64,000 bases of DNA, taken from Kosakonia sp. H02. Its GTDB lineage: Bacteria > Pseudomonadota > Gammaproteobacteria > Enterobacterales > Enterobacteriaceae. Below, piece after piece: positions 24,210 through 32,756 of this stretch. Where the stretch lies: assembly GCA_030704225.1 (NCBI GenBank), contig CP131915.1, positions 1,488,001-1,552,000 of the forward strand. The letters are read 5' to 3'. Made by a program: the position numbers and the translations under genes. A model generated the notes under the pieces. It did no database searches, was not told where the DNA came from, and worked only from the letters and a program-made list of their open reading frames with translations. Every line of letters starts with the position of its first letter. Positions within the stretch are counted from its first letter, which is position 1.

Positions 24210-24254
24210 TTAGCGGAAGTTATAAAGGAATGCACCCGGGATAATGCGTTTCAT
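24210..24254 (-). CDS. short leader ORF in the position of uof (upstream of fur)
   Basis: ATG AAA CGC ATT ATC ... TAA encodes 14 residues, MKRIIPGAFLYNFR. In E. coli the equivalent uof ORF has 28 codons, begins MIRIIS and overlaps the fur start, so that fur translation depends on it and RyhB can repress it. Here the ATG-CGCATTATC context and the last 29 bases before fur are conserved, but one extra base changes the frame and TAA ends it 35 bases short of fur. No ORF-to-fur overlap exists. Comparison is with the E. coli sequence as I remember it. Confidence 0.5.
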   Translation of the reverse strand: MKRIIPGAFLYNFR

Positions 24255-24465
24255 TATAGAACTGCCATGTATAAATGAAAACTGCAAGCCCTCAAGTAAA
24301 GTAAGCTTATAAAACGTGGTGTCGCCAACAAAGTCCTTTATGACCGCACCGAGTTTAGCAGGGCTTATTGTACAGGGATGAGCAAGAAAGTTAAAAAATT
24401 GTAGCAATTATTTTCATCGCTTTTACCTATTGATACGGCGCAACCGACAGATTGCGCCATAAAAA
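24255..24465. other. fur promoter region, no gene
   Basis: AT-rich 211-base gap between the fur leader ORF and the fldA stop. It should hold the proximal fur promoter and the end of the fldA transcript. I saw no strong terminator in it, so readthrough from fldA into fur, known in E. coli, is plausible. Confidence 0.5.
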
Positions 24466-24996
24466 TCAGGCATTCAGGATCTCGTCCAGGTGCAACTCTT
24501 CAGATACCTGTTTTACCCATTTCTGCACGCGCTCAGCGGTTAGTTCAGGCTGACGATCTTCATCAATCGCCAGGCCTACAAAGTGGTCATCATCCGCCAG
24601 GCCTTTAGACGCTTCGAAATGGTAACCCGCTGTTGGCCAGTGGCCGACAATGGTTGCGCCGCGCGGTTCAATAATGTCGCGAATGGTTCCCAGCGCATCA
24701 CAGAAGTATTCTGCGTAATCTTCCTGGTCACCACAGCCGAACAGCGCCACTAATTTTCCATTGAAATCAATCTCTTCCAGCGTCGGGAAAAAGTCATCCC
24801 AGTCGCACTGCGCTTCGCCGTAATACCAGGTCGGAATGCCGAGCAACAGAATGTCATACCCTTCGATATCTTCTTTGCTGCTCTTGGCAATGTCATGAAC
24901 ATCGGCAACGTCTTTACCAAGCTGACTCTGAATCATTTTCGCGATATTTTCGGTGTTCCCGGTGTCGCTGCCGAAGAAAATGCCTGTAATTGCCAT
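24466..24996 (-). CDS. fldA: flavodoxin 1
   Basis: FMN-binding electron carrier for MetH, IspG/IspH, biotin synthase and anaerobic activases. 176 residues, E. coli length. Phosphate-binding loop GSDTGNTENIAK (residues 9-20) and flavin loops PTWYYGEAQCDWDDF and GCGDQEDYAEYFCDA are intact. Downstream of ybfE and upstream of fur. Confidence 0.98.
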   Translation of the reverse strand: MAITGIFFGSDTGNTENIAKMIQSQLGKDVADVHDIAKSSKEDIEGYDILLLGIPTWYYGEAQCDWDDFFPTLEEIDFNGKLVALFGCGDQEDYAEYFCDALGTIRDIIEPRGATIVGHWPTAGYHFEASKGLADDDHFVGLAIDEDRQPELTAERVQKWVKQVSEELHLDEILNA

Positions 24997-25147
24997 GAGT
25001 AAAATAACCTCTTGAATCTTAATGAGTATAGGGGGGCGCTACGCCCACAGATAAGGGCAATCATAGCAGAACAGAGAAGCACGCGGAAACTGCTATCGCC
25101 ACGGACTGCACTGTATGACACATGAAAGGGATGATTCGGAGGATTCG

Positions 25148-25429
25148 CTATCCGCGCAACGCTTTTAGCTGCGCCAGCAGCATCTCTTCAATCAGCTCGC
25201 TACGGCTCATCTCGCGCGCTTCTGCCAGCTCATTCAGAGCGTCCACGGCTTCAGCGTTCATTTTCAATTCGACGCGCTTAAGCCCACGAACTTTATCGCG
25301 TTTTAGCTGATTGCGTTTATTGATGCGCAACTGTTCATCGCGCGAGAGCGGGTTTGTCTTCGGCCGTCCCGGGCGACGCTCATTCGCGAACAGATCTAGT
25401 GTCGTACGGTCCGTTTGTTCTTTAGCCAT
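25148..25429 (-). CDS. ybfE: YbfE, small ribbon-helix-helix-like protein
   Basis: 93 residues against 97 in E. coli, where the gene is described as LexA-regulated. The highly charged N-terminus (RRPGRPKTNPLSRDEQL) is followed by a region with MetJ/Arc-like ribbon-helix-helix character (VELKMNAEAVDALNELAEAREMSRSELIEE). The molecular function is unknown. I could not find a convincing CTGT-N8-ACAG box upstream, so SOS control is not supported by eye here. Confidence 0.88.
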   Translation of the reverse strand: MAKEQTDRTTLDLFANERRPGRPKTNPLSRDEQLRINKRNQLKRDKVRGLKRVELKMNAEAVDALNELAEAREMSRSELIEEMLLAQLKALRG

Positions 25430-25559
25430 GGTCTAAGCATACTACGGGAAAACAAGCAATCGGGCTGTTGCCCGGGCTGAATAGCGCGCCATCATACATC
25501 AGCATAGCGAGCGCGCCAACGACCGGGCGCGATGAAACGACCAGTCGCCGCCTTTTTAA

Positions 25560-26333
25560 TCAGTTTGCCTTTTCAGCGAGATAGCGGCGGATCGCCCGCA
25601 TCACGGCATCAGGTTTTTCTGCATGTACCCAGTGCCCGGCACCGGCAATGACATGCGCACGCGCCTGGGGAAATTGCGCCAGCAAATCATCGCGGTACGC
25701 TTCGGTGACATAAGGCGAATTGCCGCCGCGCACGAAAAGCGCAGGTTTATCCCATGCCGGCACCGTTTCCCAGCCAACAATGTGCGGATATTGCTCCCAC
25801 AGTACCGGCACGTTGAAGCGCCATTCACCATCGACAAAGGATTTGAGTAAAAACTGAATCACGCCCTCTTCGTTAAGCTGTTCACGCATCAGCGCGGCGG
25901 CTTGCTGACGCGTGGTGACCTGCGCGTCGCTCACGGCATTAATGGCGGCGAAAATCTCGTCATGACGACGAACGTGATAATCCACTGGCGCAATATCAAT
26001 CGCTACCAGTTGATCGATCCGTTCAGGTGCCAGCGCGGTCAGCGCCATCACCGCTTTGCCGCCCATCGAATGACCAATAAAGGTCGCTTTCTCAAGGTGC
26101 AGTTCATCAAGGGTATCGAGTAGATCCTGTGCCATGGCCGGGTAGTTCATCTCGCTCGAGCGGGGTGATAAACCGTGGTTGCGCATATCAACTTGCACCA
26201 CATCGTGATCCTGCACCAGGTCGCGGGCGAGCACGCCAAGATTATCAAGGCTGCCAAACAGGCCGTGGACGAGGACAACCGGAGGATTGTTGTGCGAATG
26301 TTGTGCAGTTTGCGTGCGCGTGTTCAATTTCAT
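25560..26333 (-). CDS. ybfF: alpha/beta-hydrolase esterase YbfF
   Basis: 257 residues (E. coli 254). The ATG at 26331-26333 (MKLNTRTQTAQ) is chosen over a longer frame from 26432 whose extra 33 residues lack family similarity. The oxyanion segment VLVHGLFGS, nucleophile elbow GHSMGG and C-terminal GAGHWVH give the Ser-His pair of the catalytic triad. E. coli YbfF hydrolyses acyl-CoA and p-nitrophenyl esters in vitro, and its in vivo role is not known. Divergent from seqA. Confidence 0.94.
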   Translation of the reverse strand: MKLNTRTQTAQHSHNNPPVVLVHGLFGSLDNLGVLARDLVQDHDVVQVDMRNHGLSPRSSEMNYPAMAQDLLDTLDELHLEKATFIGHSMGGKAVMALTALAPERIDQLVAIDIAPVDYHVRRHDEIFAAINAVSDAQVTTRQQAAALMREQLNEEGVIQFLLKSFVDGEWRFNVPVLWEQYPHIVGWETVPAWDKPALFVRGGNSPYVTEAYRDDLLAQFPQARAHVIAGAGHWVHAEKPDAVMRAIRRYLAEKAN

Positions 26334-26515
26334 GGCAAAGTTCTTTTTTTCACTTAAGCGGGTTAGGTTATTATGTTGAACATTCTGCCGTCCGGCTGCA
26401 AGGTTAAGAATTACTCTGAGTTTTGCCGCCATCCTGGTTTGAGCCTATCCGCTGTTGAGATTTCACTTTATAATCCCAACACTTGTATTCAGATTTTATA
26501 TATTACTGGATTAAG

Positions 26516-27070
26516 ATGAAAACGATCGAAGTTGATGATGAGCTCTATAGTTACATTGCCAGCCACACTAAGCACATTGGCGAGAGCGCATCCGACATTT
26601 TACGGCGCATGTTAAAATTTTCCGCCGCCTCCCAGTCACAGCCTGCAACGAACCTTGTGTCGGTAAAAGAAACGCGTGCTGCCAGCACCGTTGAAGGGGT
26701 TAAACCGGCCAACACCACCAAAGACAAAGTCCGCGCCGTTCGCGAACTGCTGCTTTCTGACGAATATGCCGAGCAGAAAAAGGCTGTTAATCGCTTTCTG
26801 CTGATCCTGTCTACACTCTATTCACTCGATGACAAAGGGTTTACGGAATCCACTGAGTCTCTGCACGGTCGCACACGCGTATACTTTGCTGCCGATGAGC
26901 GCACACTGTTGCAGAACGGCAACCAGACCAAGCCAAAACAGGTGCCGAACACTCCTTACTGGGTCATCACCAATACGAATACGGGTCGCAAATGCAGCAT
27001 GATCGAACACATCATGCAGTCAATGCAGTTCCCGGTGGAATTGATTGAGAAAGTTTGCGGCACAATTTAA
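26516..27070 (+). CDS. seqA: replication-initiation negative modulator SeqA
   Basis: Binds hemimethylated GATC sites, sequesters oriC and organises newly replicated DNA. ATG at 26516 (MKTIEVDDELYSYIASHTK) gives 184 residues against 181 in E. coli. N-terminal oligomerisation domain (1-35), a variable Ala/Ser/Thr linker that accounts for the length difference, then the DNA-binding domain with HGRTRVYFA, NGNQTKPK and NTNTGRKCSMIEHIM. 24 bases before pgm, so co-transcribed. Confidence 0.97.
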   Translation: MKTIEVDDELYSYIASHTKHIGESASDILRRMLKFSAASQSQPATNLVSVKETRAASTVEGVKPANTTKDKVRAVRELLLSDEYAEQKKAVNRFLLILSTLYSLDDKGFTESTESLHGRTRVYFAADERTLLQNGNQTKPKQVPNTPYWVITNTNTGRKCSMIEHIMQSMQFPVELIEKVCGTI

Positions 27071-27094
27071 TCCTTGCATTAAAAGGACCAGGCA

Positions 27095-28735
27095 ATGGCT
27101 AACCATCCGCGTGCGGGGCAACCTGCACAACAGGGCGATTTGATTAACGTCGCCCAGCTTACTGCACAGTATTACGTGCTGAAACCGGAAGTCGGTAACG
27201 CAGAACATGCGGTGAAATTTGGTACATCCGGCCACCGTGGCAGCGCAGGACGCCACAGCTTCAACGAACCCCACATTTTTGCCATCGCCCAGGCGATTGC
27301 TGAAGAGCGTGCGAAAAACGGCATTACCGGGCCGTGCTACGTGGGCAAAGATACCCACGCGCTGTCCGAGCCGGCATTTATCTCTGTGCTGGAAGTGCTG
27401 GCCGCCAACGGTGTGGACATCGTGGTGCAGGAAAATAACGGCTTTACGCCAACGCCTGCCATTTCTAACGCTATCCTGGTTCACAACAAAAACGGCGGGG
27501 CGCAAGCCGACGGCATCGTCATTACCCCGTCGCACAATCCGCCGGAAGATGGCGGCATCAAATACAACCCGCCTAACGGTGGCCCGGCAGACACCAACGT
27601 CACCAAAGTGGTGGAAGATCGCGCCAATGCACTGCTGGCGGATGGCCTGAAAGGGGTCAAACGCATTTCTCTGGATGCGGCGATGGCCTCCGGTCACGTG
27701 ACAGAAAAAGATCTGGTGCAGCCGTTTATCGAAGGGCTGGCCGATATCGTTGATATGGCGGCGATCCAGAAAGCGGGCCTGAAACTGGGCGTCGATCCGC
27801 TCGGGGGTTCCGGTATTGAGTACTGGAAACGCATTGCTGAACACTACAAGCTCGATCTGACCATCGTGAACGATGAAGTTGATCAGACGTTCCGCTTTAT
27901 GCACCTCGACAAAGATGGCGCGATCCGCATGGACTGCTCCTCCGAGTGCGCGATGGCGGGCCTGCTGGCGCTGCGTGATAAGTTCGATCTGGCGTTTGCT
28001 AACGATCCCGATTACGACCGTCACGGCATCGTCACACCGGCTGGTTTGATGAACCCGAACCACTATCTGGCGGTAGCGATCAACTACCTGTTCCAGCATC
28101 GTCCGCAGTGGGGCAAAGAAGTCGCCGTCGGTAAAACGCTGGTTTCTTCTGCAATGATCGACCGCGTGGTCAACGACCTGGGCCGTAAGCTGGTGGAAGT
28201 GCCGGTCGGCTTTAAATGGTTTGTTGATGGCCTGCACGATGGCAGCTTTGGTTTCGGTGGCGAAGAGAGTGCGGGCGCCTCGTTCCTGCGTTTCGACGGC
28301 ACGCCGTGGTCAACGGATAAAGACGGCATCATCATGTGCCTGCTGGCCGCAGAAATCACCGCCGTGACCGGGAAAAACCCGCAGCAGCATTACGACGAGC
28401 TGGCCGCCCGCTTTGGCGCGCCAAGTTACAACCGTCTGCAAGCTGCCGCATCGTCTGCGCAGAAAGCCGCCTTGTCGAAACTCTCACCTGAGATGGTGAG
28501 CGCCAGCACGCTGGCAGGTGACCCGATCACCGCGCGTCTGACCGCAGCACCGGGAAATGGCGCATCAATTGGCGGTCTGAAAGTGATGACCGACAACGGC
28601 TGGTTCGCCGCGCGCCCGTCCGGCACGGAAGACGCCTACAAAATCTACTGCGAAAGCTTCCTCGGTGATGAGCACCGTAAGCGGATTGAGAAAGAAGCGG
28701 TGGAAATTGTCAGCGAAGTGCTGAAAAAAGCGTAA
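27095..28735 (+). CDS. pgm: phosphoglucomutase
   Basis: Interconverts glucose-1-P and glucose-6-P, linking glycolysis with glycogen, UDP-glucose and LPS precursor synthesis. 546 residues, E. coli length. Catalytic phosphoserine loop ITPSHNPPEDGG (Ser near 146), metal-binding DPDYDRHG and the sugar-binding GEESAGASF loop are intact. Operon with seqA. Confidence 0.98.
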   Translation: MANHPRAGQPAQQGDLINVAQLTAQYYVLKPEVGNAEHAVKFGTSGHRGSAGRHSFNEPHIFAIAQAIAEERAKNGITGPCYVGKDTHALSEPAFISVLEVLAANGVDIVVQENNGFTPTPAISNAILVHNKNGGAQADGIVITPSHNPPEDGGIKYNPPNGGPADTNVTKVVEDRANALLADGLKGVKRISLDAAMASGHVTEKDLVQPFIEGLADIVDMAAIQKAGLKLGVDPLGGSGIEYWKRIAEHYKLDLTIVNDEVDQTFRFMHLDKDGAIRMDCSSECAMAGLLALRDKFDLAFANDPDYDRHGIVTPAGLMNPNHYLAVAINYLFQHRPQWGKEVAVGKTLVSSAMIDRVVNDLGRKLVEVPVGFKWFVDGLHDGSFGFGGEESAGASFLRFDGTPWSTDKDGIIMCLLAAEITAVTGKNPQQHYDELAARFGAPSYNRLQAAASSAQKAALSKLSPEMVSASTLAGDPITARLTAAPGNGASIGGLKVMTDNGWFAARPSGTEDAYKIYCESFLGDEHRKRIEKEAVEIVSEVLKKA

Positions 28736-28738
28736 CAG

Positions 28739-28763
28739 AAAGGCTCCTTCGGGAGCCTTTTTT
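28739..28763 (+). terminator. pgm terminator
   Basis: AAAGGCTCC-TTCG-GGAGCC followed by six or seven T residues, immediately after the pgm stop. Confidence 0.93.
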
Positions 28764-28800
28764 GTAGGCCGAATAAGCGAGCGCCATCCGGCTTACAAAA
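28764..28800. repeat. REP element between pgm and kdpE
   Basis: TGTAGGCCGAATAAGCGA followed by GCGCCATCCGGCTTACA, an imperfect REP palindrome between the convergent genes pgm and kdpE. Confidence 0.75.
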
Positions 28801-28804
28801 CCCT

Positions 28805-29482
28805 TCATAACATAAACCGATAGCCAATCCCGGTTTCCGTTAACAAATGGCGTGGGCGGGCAGGGTCCGCTTCCAGCTTCTGCCGCAAATGGCCCATATA
28901 AATCCGCAAATAGTGGCTGTGCTCGACGGCGTTCGGCCCCCAGACTTGGCTGAGCAACTGGCGCTGGGTCAAGACCTTACCGTGGTTATTCAGCAGCACC
29001 GCCAGCAGGCGAAACTCAATTGGCGTCAGGTGAATCTCTTCCTCACCGCGCTGAATACGGCGGCTGGCGAGATCCACGCGAACATCGGAAAACGTCACCA
29101 CCGGCTCGCCCGGTGTACTTGCCGCGTGGCGGCGTAGCGCAACCCGCAAACGCGCCTGCAACTCACCAATCCCGAACGGTTTACTGAGGTAATCATCGGC
29201 ACCGGCATCCAGCGCGGCAATTTTATCGCTCTCTTCAATGCGCGCAGAAAGCACAATAATCGGCATCTGGCTCCACTGGCGCACATCGCGGATAAAATCG
29301 AGACCGTCACCGTCCGGTAAACCGAGGTCGAGGATCACCAGATCGGGCTTGCGCGTCGCCGCCTCGAGTAAACCCCGCTGTAGCGTGTCGGCTTCATGCA
29401 CGCGTAACCCTTCGGCTTCCAGCGCGGTGCGCAGAAAACGGCGGATGGCCTGTTCATCTTCGACAATCAGAACGTTAATCAC
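28805..29482 (-). CDS. kdpE: KDP operon response regulator KdpE
   Basis: OmpR-family activator of kdpFABC under K+ limitation and osmotic upshift. 225 residues. The N-terminal receiver has phospho-Asp52 in LVILDLGLPDGDG, and the C-terminal winged helix contains LTPIEFRLLAVLLNNHG. The start overlaps the kdpD stop by 4 bases, so translation is coupled. The probable target is the T-rich box at 36674-36695. Confidence 0.98.
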   Translation of the reverse strand: MINVLIVEDEQAIRRFLRTALEAEGLRVHEADTLQRGLLEAATRKPDLVILDLGLPDGDGLDFIRDVRQWSQMPIIVLSARIEESDKIAALDAGADDYLSKPFGIGELQARLRVALRRHAASTPGEPVVTFSDVRVDLASRRIQRGEEEIHLTPIEFRLLAVLLNNHGKVLTQRQLLSQVWGPNAVEHSHYLRIYMGHLRQKLEADPARPRHLLTETGIGYRFML

Positions 29483-32166
29483 AGATCCTCTGATAATTCA
29501 TCCAGTTGCGGCGGCGTTTCCCGCGCGAGTGTAACACAGAACAGCGCGCCCCCCTGTGGGCGGTTACAGGCGCTAATCGTCCCGCCGTGTACCTCAACAA
29601 TCGCCTGGCAAATTGCCAGCCCCAGCCCAACGCCGGGAATCGCCGACTCTTTTGCCCCCCGGGCGAATTTTTCAAAAATCGCCTTCTCCTGGCCAGGCGG
29701 GATCCCCGGTCCGTTATCCCACACCTCCAGCGTCCATTGTTCCGGCGTGCTGTGCGTGCTGATGCCGATCTCAGCCCGGTGTCCGGCATATTTCACCGCG
29801 TTTTCCAGCAGATTAATCAGTACCCGCTCAAACAACGGGCCATCAACATGCACCAGCATGAGCGGGTCGGGTAACGACAGGGCAATATGGTGACCGCCGA
29901 GTCCCGGTTCGAGAGTGCGCAGCGCACTGCCGACCACCTCTTCCAGCGTCAGCCACTCTCTTTTCAAATTAAAGCCGCCGGACTGGATCCGTGCCATATC
30001 CAGCAGATTATTCACCAGCCGCGTGGTGTTGAGCACATGCTGGCGGATTTCGCTGGCCTGCATCGCGTGCTTCGAACCTTCACTGGCAAGATCCAGCGTG
30101 AGGATCTCCGCCTGACCAAACAGCACCGTCAGCGGAGTGCGCAAATCGTGAGAAAGGGCGGCTAATAACGAGTTGCGAATGCTTTCACGTTCGCTGGCAA
30201 GCCGCGCCTGTTCTTCGCTGGTGGCTAATGCCTGGCGCTCCAGCGCGTTGGCCACCAGCAGCGTAAAGGTTTCCAGCAGACGCTGCTGTTCCGGGATCAT
30301 CAACTGGCGCACATTTGCCGGTTCGACAATCAACAAGCCGTAAACTTTTTGAGCGCTTTTCAGCGGCAAAATTAAATACGGTACGCCGGGCAGGGTGTCA
30401 GTACCGGCTCCGGCGGGCTGGCCTTTATCAAAACTCCAGCGGGCGATGGCATCATCCCACGGCGTCATACCGTGCGTCTGCGTTACCGCCACCAGCTTTC
30501 CGGCATGATCCGGCAGCAGCACTTTGCTGCGCGCGTCAAAGGTGGAGTGGATAAAGCTTTCACTGGTGATGGCGAGATCCTGATTATTACGCCCGACCGC
30601 CAGGGCTTTTGACATCTCATACAGTTGGCGGGTACGCTGCTCACGGTAACGCGCTACCCGCGCCTGGTAACGCACCCCGGCGGTTAAATTACCGATCACC
30701 AGCCCCACGGTCAGCATCACGCCAAACGTCAGCAGATACTGCACATCAGACACCGCCAGCGTGCCGCGCGGCGCGATAAAAAAGAGATCGAAACTGACCA
30801 CGTTGATAACCGTGGCGAACGCCGACGGCCAGCGGCCATAAAACAGCGCCACCAGCACCACGCCGAGCAGGTAAATCATCACCAGGTTGGTGGCATCGAA
30901 CGCCGTCAGCCACTGAAGGGCAATCAGCGTAATTGCAGCACAAAGCGCCAGCGCGACCGCACAGCCTTTTAATTGCACACGCCAGCGCTCAATCAACGGA
31001 CGTGAATCACCCGCACGGGCAGGTAACGGTTGCGGCATCTCTTGCAGCGCAATAATCATTAGATCGAGATCCGGCGCGCGGCGCGCCAGCTTTTCGGCAA
31101 AGGACTCCCGGTTCCACCCGCGGCGTTTTTCCCGTCGTCCAAGCAGGATTTTGCCGAGATTATGCTCACGGGCGTAACGCAATATTGCTTTATCTTCCCT
31201 CGGATCTGAGAGGGTCGCGGTTTCTGCACCCAGCTCCTGCGCAAGATGCAGGGCGCTGAGGATCGCCCGCCGCTGCGGCTCCGGTAATTTATGCAGCGTG
31301 GGAGTTTCTACATACACCGCATGCCAGGCGCTGCCAAGCTTGGCTGCCAGCCGTGCGGCGGTGCGGACCAGCTTTTCATTGCCCGCGCCATGCCCGACGC
31401 AGAGCAAAATCCCGTCGCGCGTGTGCCAGACTTTCTCTTCGCCGAGCCGGTCACGCCACGCGCGCATCTGGTCATCAACGCGATCGGCGGTACGGCGCAG
31501 TGCCAGTTCACGCAGGGCAATCAGGTTGCCTTTACGAAAAAAATGCTCGATGGCGCGTTCGGCCTGGCCACCGATATAGACTTTGCCTTCGTGCAGGCGC
31601 TGGCGCAGATCGTCCGGCGGCAGATCCACCAGCACGATTTCGTCGGCGCTGTCGAAAAACGGATCCGGCACGGTTTCACGCACCTGAATACCGGTGACGC
31701 CGCTGACCACATCGTTGAGGCTTTCCAGATGCTGAACATTGACGGTGGTGAAAACATCGATTCCCGCGTCCAGCAACTCTTCCACATCCTGCCAGCGTTT
31801 CGGGTGGCGCGAGCCGGGCGCGTTACTGTGCGCCAGTTCGTCCATCAAAATCAGCGCCGGACGCCGCGCAAGGGCAGCGTCCAGATCAAACTCCTGTACC
31901 AAACGGCCACGATGATGAATGCGCCGCACAGGCTGCGGCGGCAAACCTTCGAGCAGCGCGGCGGTCTCTTTACGCCCGTGAGTTTCCACCACGCCGGGCA
32001 GCACATCTAAGTCTTGCGCTCGCAGCCGCTGCGCTTCCTGCAACATGGCGTAAGTTTTGCCCACCCCGGCACAGGCGCCGAAAAAGATTTTCAGCTTTCC
32101 CCGGTGCGCCGTGGCGGCATGTTCCAGCAGGCGGTCAGGATCCGGGCGCAAAGGCTCATCAGTCAT
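29479..32166 (-). CDS. kdpD: sensor histidine kinase KdpD
   Basis: Inner-membrane K+ sensor and kinase/phosphatase for KdpE. 895 residues (E. coli 894). Order: N-terminal KdpD domain with Walker A GACAGVGKTYAM, universal-stress-protein-like domain (about 250-380), four clustered membrane segments (about 400-500), GAF-like domain, dimerisation box SHDLRTPLTVL with the phospho-His near 673, and ATP-binding N, G1 and G2 motifs (NLLENAVKYA, DNGPGI, GVGLGL). 3 bases after kdpC. Confidence 0.98.
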   Translation of the reverse strand: MTDEPLRPDPDRLLEHAATAHRGKLKIFFGACAGVGKTYAMLQEAQRLRAQDLDVLPGVVETHGRKETAALLEGLPPQPVRRIHHRGRLVQEFDLDAALARRPALILMDELAHSNAPGSRHPKRWQDVEELLDAGIDVFTTVNVQHLESLNDVVSGVTGIQVRETVPDPFFDSADEIVLVDLPPDDLRQRLHEGKVYIGGQAERAIEHFFRKGNLIALRELALRRTADRVDDQMRAWRDRLGEEKVWHTRDGILLCVGHGAGNEKLVRTAARLAAKLGSAWHAVYVETPTLHKLPEPQRRAILSALHLAQELGAETATLSDPREDKAILRYAREHNLGKILLGRREKRRGWNRESFAEKLARRAPDLDLMIIALQEMPQPLPARAGDSRPLIERWRVQLKGCAVALALCAAITLIALQWLTAFDATNLVMIYLLGVVLVALFYGRWPSAFATVINVVSFDLFFIAPRGTLAVSDVQYLLTFGVMLTVGLVIGNLTAGVRYQARVARYREQRTRQLYEMSKALAVGRNNQDLAITSESFIHSTFDARSKVLLPDHAGKLVAVTQTHGMTPWDDAIARWSFDKGQPAGAGTDTLPGVPYLILPLKSAQKVYGLLIVEPANVRQLMIPEQQRLLETFTLLVANALERQALATSEEQARLASERESIRNSLLAALSHDLRTPLTVLFGQAEILTLDLASEGSKHAMQASEIRQHVLNTTRLVNNLLDMARIQSGGFNLKREWLTLEEVVGSALRTLEPGLGGHHIALSLPDPLMLVHVDGPLFERVLINLLENAVKYAGHRAEIGISTHSTPEQWTLEVWDNGPGIPPGQEKAIFEKFARGAKESAIPGVGLGLAICQAIVEVHGGTISACNRPQGGALFCVTLARETPPQLDELSEDL

Positions 32167-32169
32167 GCG

Positions 32170-32745
32170 TTATTTATCCTTGAGCGCATCCAGCGCCAGA
32201 TTAAGTTCAACCACGTTAACGACCGGTTGACCGATGAAATTCACCAGTGGCGTAGACGTGTGTTCCGCGACCAGCGTTGTGACCTCCTGCACCGGCAGAT
32301 TACGCGCCTGCGCCACACGCGGGATTTGCCATGCGGCGGCAGCCGGTGAGATCTGCGCGTCAAGCCCGCTGGCTGACGTCGTTAACAGCTCAACCGGAAT
32401 GGGCGCTGCGGCCTGCGGGTTTTCGCGTCGTAACTGCGCCACGCGCTCTGCCACCTGTTTATCCAGCGCCGGGTTGCTGCCCGCCAGGTTACTGCCGCCG
32501 GACGCCATCGGATTATACGGCGCGTCGGCAGTGGCGGAAGGGCGGCCATGAAAATAACCCGGCGCAGTAAAATCCTGGCCCAACAAGCGCGAGCCGCGCA
32601 CGGTATCGCCTTCGCGGATCAGCGAGCCGTTTGCCTGGTCGTGAAACCACCACTCCCCAAGTGCTGTAGTCAGCAACGGGTACAGCCCACCGGTTATCAG
32701 CGTTAACAGAATTAAAAGCAGAAAGGCGGGGCGTAATAAAGCCAT
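32170..32745 (-). CDS. kdpC: potassium-transporting ATPase subunit KdpC
   Basis: Single-span subunit of the KdpFABC pump that supports high-affinity K+ transport. 191 residues with one N-terminal membrane helix (PAFLLLILLTLITGGLYPLL) and a periplasmic domain containing the family segment SGGSNLAGSNP. Eleven bases after kdpB. Confidence 0.97.
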   Translation of the reverse strand: MALLRPAFLLLILLTLITGGLYPLLTTALGEWWFHDQANGSLIREGDTVRGSRLLGQDFTAPGYFHGRPSATADAPYNPMASGGSNLAGSNPALDKQVAERVAQLRRENPQAAAPIPVELLTTSASGLDAQISPAAAAWQIPRVAQARNLPVQEVTTLVAEHTSTPLVNFIGQPVVNVVELNLALDALKDK

Positions 32746-32756
32746 TTTTATTCTCC

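Noticed and set aside
25430..25559. LexA box upstream of ybfE
   Set aside because: E. coli ybfE is called LexA-regulated, but I could find no CTGT-N8-ACAG or close match here.
27020..28237. 405-codon antisense frame opposite pgm and seqA
   Set aside because: Shadow of the strongly conserved pgm reading frame. No recognisable domain or ribosome site.
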